DNA of 64,000 nt from Dermatemys mawii (Eukaryota > Chordata > Testudines > Dermatemydidae), in assembly GCA_007922305.1 (NCBI GenBank), contig ML677341.1, positions 67,598,409-67,662,408 of the forward strand. Direction: 5' to 3'. How positions within the stretch are numbered: the first letter of the stretch is position 1; every line of letters begins with the position of its first letter. The position numbers and the translations under genes are program-made. Below, piece by piece: positions 59,111 to 64,000 of this stretch. The notes beneath the pieces are model-generated. The model had not been told where the DNA came from, did no database searches, and saw only the letters and a list, made by a program, of their open reading frames with translations.

Positions 59111-60659
59111 TCTCAAAAGATTGTCACTTAAGTTTGTTAGATGGCAAAGTACTGGCCAACCAGAGCATGTATTTATGCAACCATAAGCAACAGAGTGTTC
59201 TGCTTTATGCATCCTTCTTTGAATTTATCTCCAGAACATGCTACATGCCAGTTGTTTCACTAAAGGTACATAATATGAAGGAGCACTTTCTTCCCTCTTC
59301 CTTCTGCTTATCTTGCATTTCTCCTTTCCTCATGCATTGTGTGTATCCTTAATCATGCTTTAACAATGGAACAGAATTTTAACAATAATTAACTGTAGAC
59401 CGTGACAAACTGACAATATCCTGCAATAGTTGGAATGAACTTTACTGAATTAAGTTAACCTTTACTGAATGAATTTTAACATCTTTGGAGTATATTGTGT
59501 TAAAAATGCAATTGTGCCTGTGTTATTATGCAATTGTAGATATGTACCTTCTCTAGGAAACTGACTAATGCAATCGCTGAAAGGTATTAGGACCTTCAAA
59601 GACCTTTTTGGAACAATATCTGTGAAGTGGATTTCCCAGAAGTACCTGAGGAATGCAAATGACCCACTTCCCTTATCCAGTTACACCCTGGGAAGGATAC
59701 CCATTGTCTACCAATTACCTGCTCCTGGAAACTCCAGATCCCCCCCCCCCCCGAACTCTATAATGGGTGGACTAAACATGCCATGGGGTTGCTAGTTCTG
59801 AGCTGAAGCTGGGATGAACTTGTAACCACAGGGAATCCCCCTTGGGCTGGGGTTTGAAGGACTGCTCCTGCCAGAATCCATTTTAGAATAGGGGATTAAC
59901 TCTAGTAAGTTTATTAGGACGGGGAGTTTCTTTTATTGTTTTTAATATGTTTTTTCTGATGCTTTTAACTTAAAAAAAAGTAGGCTTGCAAAGGAAGTGC
60001 GGTACCTTATAACTGTAGCAATTACATTTGTTAACCATCTTTAAAGAGACAATAAGCAGGTTCTGCTTGGGCAGGCTGTCTCTGCTGGAGACAACAAAAT
60101 ATAAGCAAGGAACTGTGCAGTCCAGAAATACCCTAGTAAGGGAAAGAGATGTGCATCTCCACCCAAGAGAGGCACCAGCTGAGGAGCTGGATGTCTGAGT
60201 GTGTGTTCCCTATAAAGGAAAATACATGTGTGGTTTCCCTGAACTGTGACAGATCACTTTTAATATTTGGTAGGGCACCAAAATTACATTTATCCCAGCT
60301 GTATCTAGTCTGAAATAAAAACTCCTGAACACCTGGTTTCCTCGTACCAAGTTTATTCTCTGATGTGTCTTTCCATAATGTTAAACTCACAAGTTGCCGT
60401 AGATTTATACATCTGCCCAGATTATTCCAGAATACCTTGCTTCAGGGTGTATGAAGCTGAAAAACTTGCTTTTGATCCTACCTGGTATATCTGCAGTAAT
60501 GATTTAAGTGCAGCATTCCAGTTAGGCGATATATAAAAAGAACCACAGCTCCCATAGTTTCAAACAAGTTAGGGGAAAAAAAAGAAAAAACCTGTCCTCT
60601 CTGGTTTCCCATCTTTGTGTTCTCTTCAGAAATTCCAAACTGCTACTCTGAATATCAGC

Positions 60660-60885
60660 TTCCTCATATTAGAGAGACAAAAGATGAGGTAATCATCTTT
60701 TATTGGACCAGCTTCTGCTGTTCAGAGAGAGAGGGAGAGAGAAAGAAGCTTTTGAGCTCACACAGAGCTCTTAGTTCTCTAACCTACAGAAACTGGCTCA
60801 ATAAAAGATACTGCCTCCCACCTTTTGTGTCTAATATCCTGGGACAAACACAGCTACAACAACACTGCATACAACTTCCTCATCG
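60660..60885. repeat. Penelope-type tail block, inverted
   Basis: ATCTTTTATTGGACCAGCTTC (inverse of GGTCCAATAAAAGAT), a GAGA-rich run, then CTCAATAAAAGATACTGCC, AATATCCTGGGACAAACACAG and CTACAACAACACTGCATAC. The same blocks accompany Penelope-like elements in reptiles. Confidence 0.5.
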
Positions 60886-61304
60886 GCCATTCAATCAGGA
60901 CATTTCCTTCTCAAGAGCCCAGTCACCAGTGCACTCTCTTGCCTTCCTTCTCAAACTCAAACTTTTACTTCTCACATTCAGCTCTATACAATTCAACTCC
61001 TTTCCTCACTGCTTCTCTCATCTCCATTCCGCTGTCCCTGCTCAGCACAAAGTTCCCAACTATTCTTCTAATTGGATCTATGAGACTTCTTTTACGTTGC
61101 ACTTTATGCTGGGAAATCTCCCTCTTACCTAATCGATCAGGCTTCTGCCCCATCACTGAAATCCTGCCACAAATGTACACACTTCCATAAAGTCTAACGA
61201 CTTTAATCTACCAAAGATGCAATGCTAAACTGGTTTATAAGCATGGGGATGGCAGTTAGAAGAGTATTTCTGACTTATGCCAATTCACCATGTAGCCTTA
61301 AGGC

Positions 61305-61425
61305 TAAGTAAACCTTAAGTAAGCCTTGGCCTGGGCTTCAGTTATCCCATCTGTAAAACAGGAATAAAGCTTATAGAGCTACTTGGACTGCTTTGAAATC
61401 CGTAGATTAGAATGTGCTATAAGTG
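61305..61425 (+). repeat. MIR fragment
   Basis: GGCTTCAGTTATCCCATC, then TGTAAAACAGGAATAA and TGTGCTATAAGTGTGAAAT, matches the MIR core and its 3' part. Confidence 0.6.
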
Positions 61426-63055
61426 TGAAATATTTATTTTTTAAAAGATGCACTGTTCTGTTAAAGTATCTTCACCACCCCTTGTGCTTTGTTTTGGAAT
61501 GGGGACAGTGTTTTTCTCTGTTTTATACAATGCAAAAGACATTATCGGTGATCAGAAATACTATATATTATTAACAAAATGACAAAAGAAAGCACAGAGC
61601 CACATGGAAGGATTTGTTGCAGAATTCCTGATTCCAATTCCCACTATGTCACATGCTGCATCTCAAGTAGGAAGGGGGAGAAACAAAAAAAAGACAGCCT
61701 ACTTTCATTTTTGTCTTCCACTAATGTCCCAGCTTGCAAATTTTTGCTTGCTGTTAGACTGGCAGTAGAAGGCAACAATGAATAATCTCAGAGACACACT
61801 GGACTGCAAATGCTGTCATTTTCTCAATTACTAGAATGACACAGTATTTCTTCAGAACTGTTCCTTTCATTTGTGCCTCCCACGGGTGTACTCACAACTG
61901 GAGCTTTAAAGTAACAATGCTCAAGATTCTTCCTGTCACTGAGGTAACAGGAGGTGAAAATAAAAGCTGGTCTCAGACATCAAAGAGATTTATATTGCCT
62001 TTGATTGGTAATTTCTTTAGATCCCCAATTCTTACTGTTTGGGGTTCTAGGCTGCCTACAGTAATCAGACAGATAAGGCACTTATTTTCCAGACCATTAC
62101 CACCCTTTTCAGTAGTGCAAGTTGGCACACACCAAGCAAATACATGAAATGCCATGTTCACATTTCAGGATGAACTTTGGGATTTGATCACTGAGGTTTC
62201 TTGCCGTCACCACCAAGAAAAAAAATTGTACTTTCAAGTCCATACATGTCAGTATGATTGCCCAAGTAATCAACAATAGGTCAAACGAAAATGATTTCTC
62301 CTCTTGTGAGCGTAAGTATCAGCGTGAATCAGCCATCTCACTAGTTTTAGCTAGTATCAGGCAAGACAACATGTCAGCCGCAGCCACAAGCTGCTCAGAA
62401 ATAAGTAATAGGGCTTTTGTTCACTGAAGAACGCTAATGAGATCAAACAAACCGCATAATAATTTGTCTGCTCTATACAGTTCAAATTCATAATAAGCTG
62501 ACTCTAAAAGCATGGTTATTTCTATTACATACATTTACCACTTCCAGAACAATTTACAAATAAAAATGGACATAACATATGCTATTTAATGTTATGCAGA
62601 CTGGAAGCAAAACAAAAAATGAAAAATATTTGTACACATGAGAGACAAGATACGAATGCAGAAGCCTATATCATACTTATTCACACATATATTTCTATTC
62701 TTTGCTACGATCTTATACGGTATTGAGCTGTTTTTGAAGGCTGCCTTATCAAATTTCACTGCATTTTTGTAACAAGACAGAGTTGGCACATTTACAGCCA
62801 AATGGAGTATCTAAAGAAACCTGACATATAATAAACTTGCTAGAGGCAAAAGTTAGCAGAAAAGACTAACACAGAGAACAGATTTACAGATATATTAATT
62901 TTTAGTTATAGTGCTCTAGACTTAGTAAATTTTGTAGCCTTGAAATGAGAAACCAAACTCTACACATAAAAACCCCCCCATTCATTCCAGATAATGTGCA
63001 ATCTTCAGAGGGTTTTTTTTGTATGTTTTTTTATTTAAATAAACCATGCACAAGG

Positions 63056-64000
63056 AAATAAAGACACAGATCAACAGAGCCAGATGTGTACCCAGAAGCC
63101 TGCTGCTGCAAGACAAGCCCAAGAAAGAAAACAACAGAACACCACTGGCCATCACCTACAGTCCTCAGCTAAAGCCTCTCCAACACATCATCAGTGATCC
63201 ACAACCCATCCTGGACAACAATCCCTCTCTTTCACAGGCCTTCGGAGGTAGACCAGTCCTGGCCTACAGACAACCTGCCAACCTCAAGCATATTCTCACC
63301 AGCAACAGCACACCACGCCATAACTCCTCTAACTCAGGAACCAATCCATGCAACAAACCTCAATGCCTACACTCTGCCCACACATCTACACCAGCAACAC
63401 CATCACAGGACCAAACCAGATCAGCCACACCATCACTGGTTCATTCACCTGCACATCTACCAATGTAATATACGCCATTATGTGCCAACAACGCCCCTCT
63501 GCTATGTACATCGGCCAAACTGGACAGTCCCTACGAAAAAGGATAAATGGACACAAATCAGATATCAGGAATGGCAATATTCAAAAACCTGTAGGAGAGC
63601 ACTTCAACCTCACTGGACACACCATAAAAGATTTAAAGGCCAGCATTTTGCAGCAAAAAAACTTCAAGTCCAGACTGCAAAGAGAGACTGCAGAGCTGCA
63701 ATTCGTTTGCAAATTTGACACAATCAGTTTGGGACTGAATAGAGGTTTTGAATGGCTAGCTAACTACAAAAGCAGCTTCTCTTCTCTTGCTATTCACACC
63801 TCCAGTTCAGCTGCTAGAGGAACACCTCACCCTCCCTGATTAGAGATAACAAGCTGGTTCAGCCTCATTGGACTAACCTTGTTATCTCCCACCTGGTTCT
63901 TGCCTACCTATTTACACCTGCCCATGGATACTTCCACTGCATGCATCCGACGAAGTGGGTATTAACCCACGAAAGCTTATGCTCTAAAATTTTAGTTAGT
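63056..64000 (+). mobile_element. Penelope-like element, 3' half, runs off the window
   Basis: The element starts in the part after the reverse transcriptase (ARCVPRSLLLQDKPKKENNR, TPLAITYSPQLKPLQHIISD). It is 5'-truncated, with no RT palm seen. It ends with ACTGCATGCATCCGACGAAG, then ATTAACCCACGAAAGCTTATG, the shared 3' tail. The window ends inside that tail. Confidence 0.85.
63348..63839 (+). pseudogene. GIY-YIG endonuclease domain of the Penelope-like element
   Basis: In this frame TNVIYAIMCQQRPSAMYIGQ, then TGQSLRKRINGHKSDIRNGN, is a GIY-YIG nuclease core. YAIMC and MYIGQTG stand for the GIY and YIG strands, followed by the conserved Arg (LRKRINGH) and, in QKPVGEHFNLTGH, a Glu and His typical of the family. 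The upstream part of the protein (63046-63468) is in a different frame, so at least one frameshift separates RT-linker and nuclease. It would nick DNA to prime retrotransposition. Without an intact RT the copy is inactive. Confidence 0.8.

Larger units (their letters stand above)
49698..64000 (-). other. CDK17: CDK17 5' intron, 14.3 kb and more
   Basis: No open frame on the - strand resembles the CDK17 N terminus (RRLSLTLRGS, HSFLHQYTGSF-type segments), so this intron runs past the window. It holds nested CR1s (50391-52695), hATs (53027 and 58164), SINEs (53655, 56322, 56565), a 1.25-kb DNA element (55060) and Penelope-like sequence (59045, 60660, 63056). The parts 49700-50390, 53740-55050, 56730-58160, 58390-59040, 59100-60600 and 61430-63050 show nothing I can classify, apart from a C-run near 59741. 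Confidence 0.88.

Noticed and set aside
60617..61132. 171-codon open frame
   Set aside because: Crosses a Penelope-tail block and pyrimidine-rich unique sequence. No homology pattern is visible.
49698..64000. CDK17 N-terminal coding exons
   Set aside because: The expected N-terminal exon would leave an open frame of 60 or more residues with several Met. None on the - strand fits.

Overview
The window is a piece of vertebrate (amniote) nuclear DNA, most likely from a turtle and probably a cryptodire. It is AT-rich, and its genes are short exons separated by introns of several kb. The repeats fit that placement: CR1 LINEs, L2 and MIR relics, a tRNA-derived SINE with a CR1-like tail, many small hAT and PIF/Harbinger-type elements, and a Penelope-like element with a GIY-YIG endonuclease. 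A crocodilian or other archelosaur is the main alternative. The lineage call rests on recalled repeat families, not on a search.

Two protein genes lie tail to tail. ELK3 (ETS/ternary-complex-factor transcription factor) runs on the + strand. Its last three coding exons are at 1844-2641, 10189-10311 and 14991-15089, followed by a 3' UTR. They give 339 codons. The ETS-domain exon or exons lie before the window. CDK17 (PCTAIRE-2 kinase) runs on the - strand. Thirteen coding exons from 49697 down to 25209 give 384 codons plus the stop. The first roughly 139 codons lie beyond the right edge. Every splice junction is GT-AG and every phase joins cleanly. ELK3-CDK17 neighbourhood is conserved in other vertebrates and supports both calls.

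Layout: 1-1843 ELK3 intron (hAT, L2 tail with a nested SINE, a CTCF-type motif); 2642-10188 ELK3 intron (L2 LINE split by a hAT); 10312-14990 ELK3 intron (MIR, palindromic MITE split by a hAT); 15090 to about 16640 ELK3 3' UTR; 16641 to about 21300 intergenic (nested MITEs, SINE, MIR); 21313-21736 a long imperfect palindrome; then the CDK17 3' UTR, exons and introns to 49697; then 14.3 kb of a CDK17 5' intron that holds nested CR1s, hATs, a 1.25 kb DNA element, SINEs and the Penelope-like element.

The largest mobile element is a 4.07 kb Harbinger at 45145-49214. It has TTA target duplications, a decayed DDE transposase on + and a decayed Myb/SANT-like partner gene on -. Nested insertions recur and give a relative order of transposon activity. 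No RNA gene, CRISPR array, operon or new biological system is visible. The most unexplained items are the palindrome at 21.3-21.7 kb and an unclassified repeat present twice at 42.3 and 45.0 kb.
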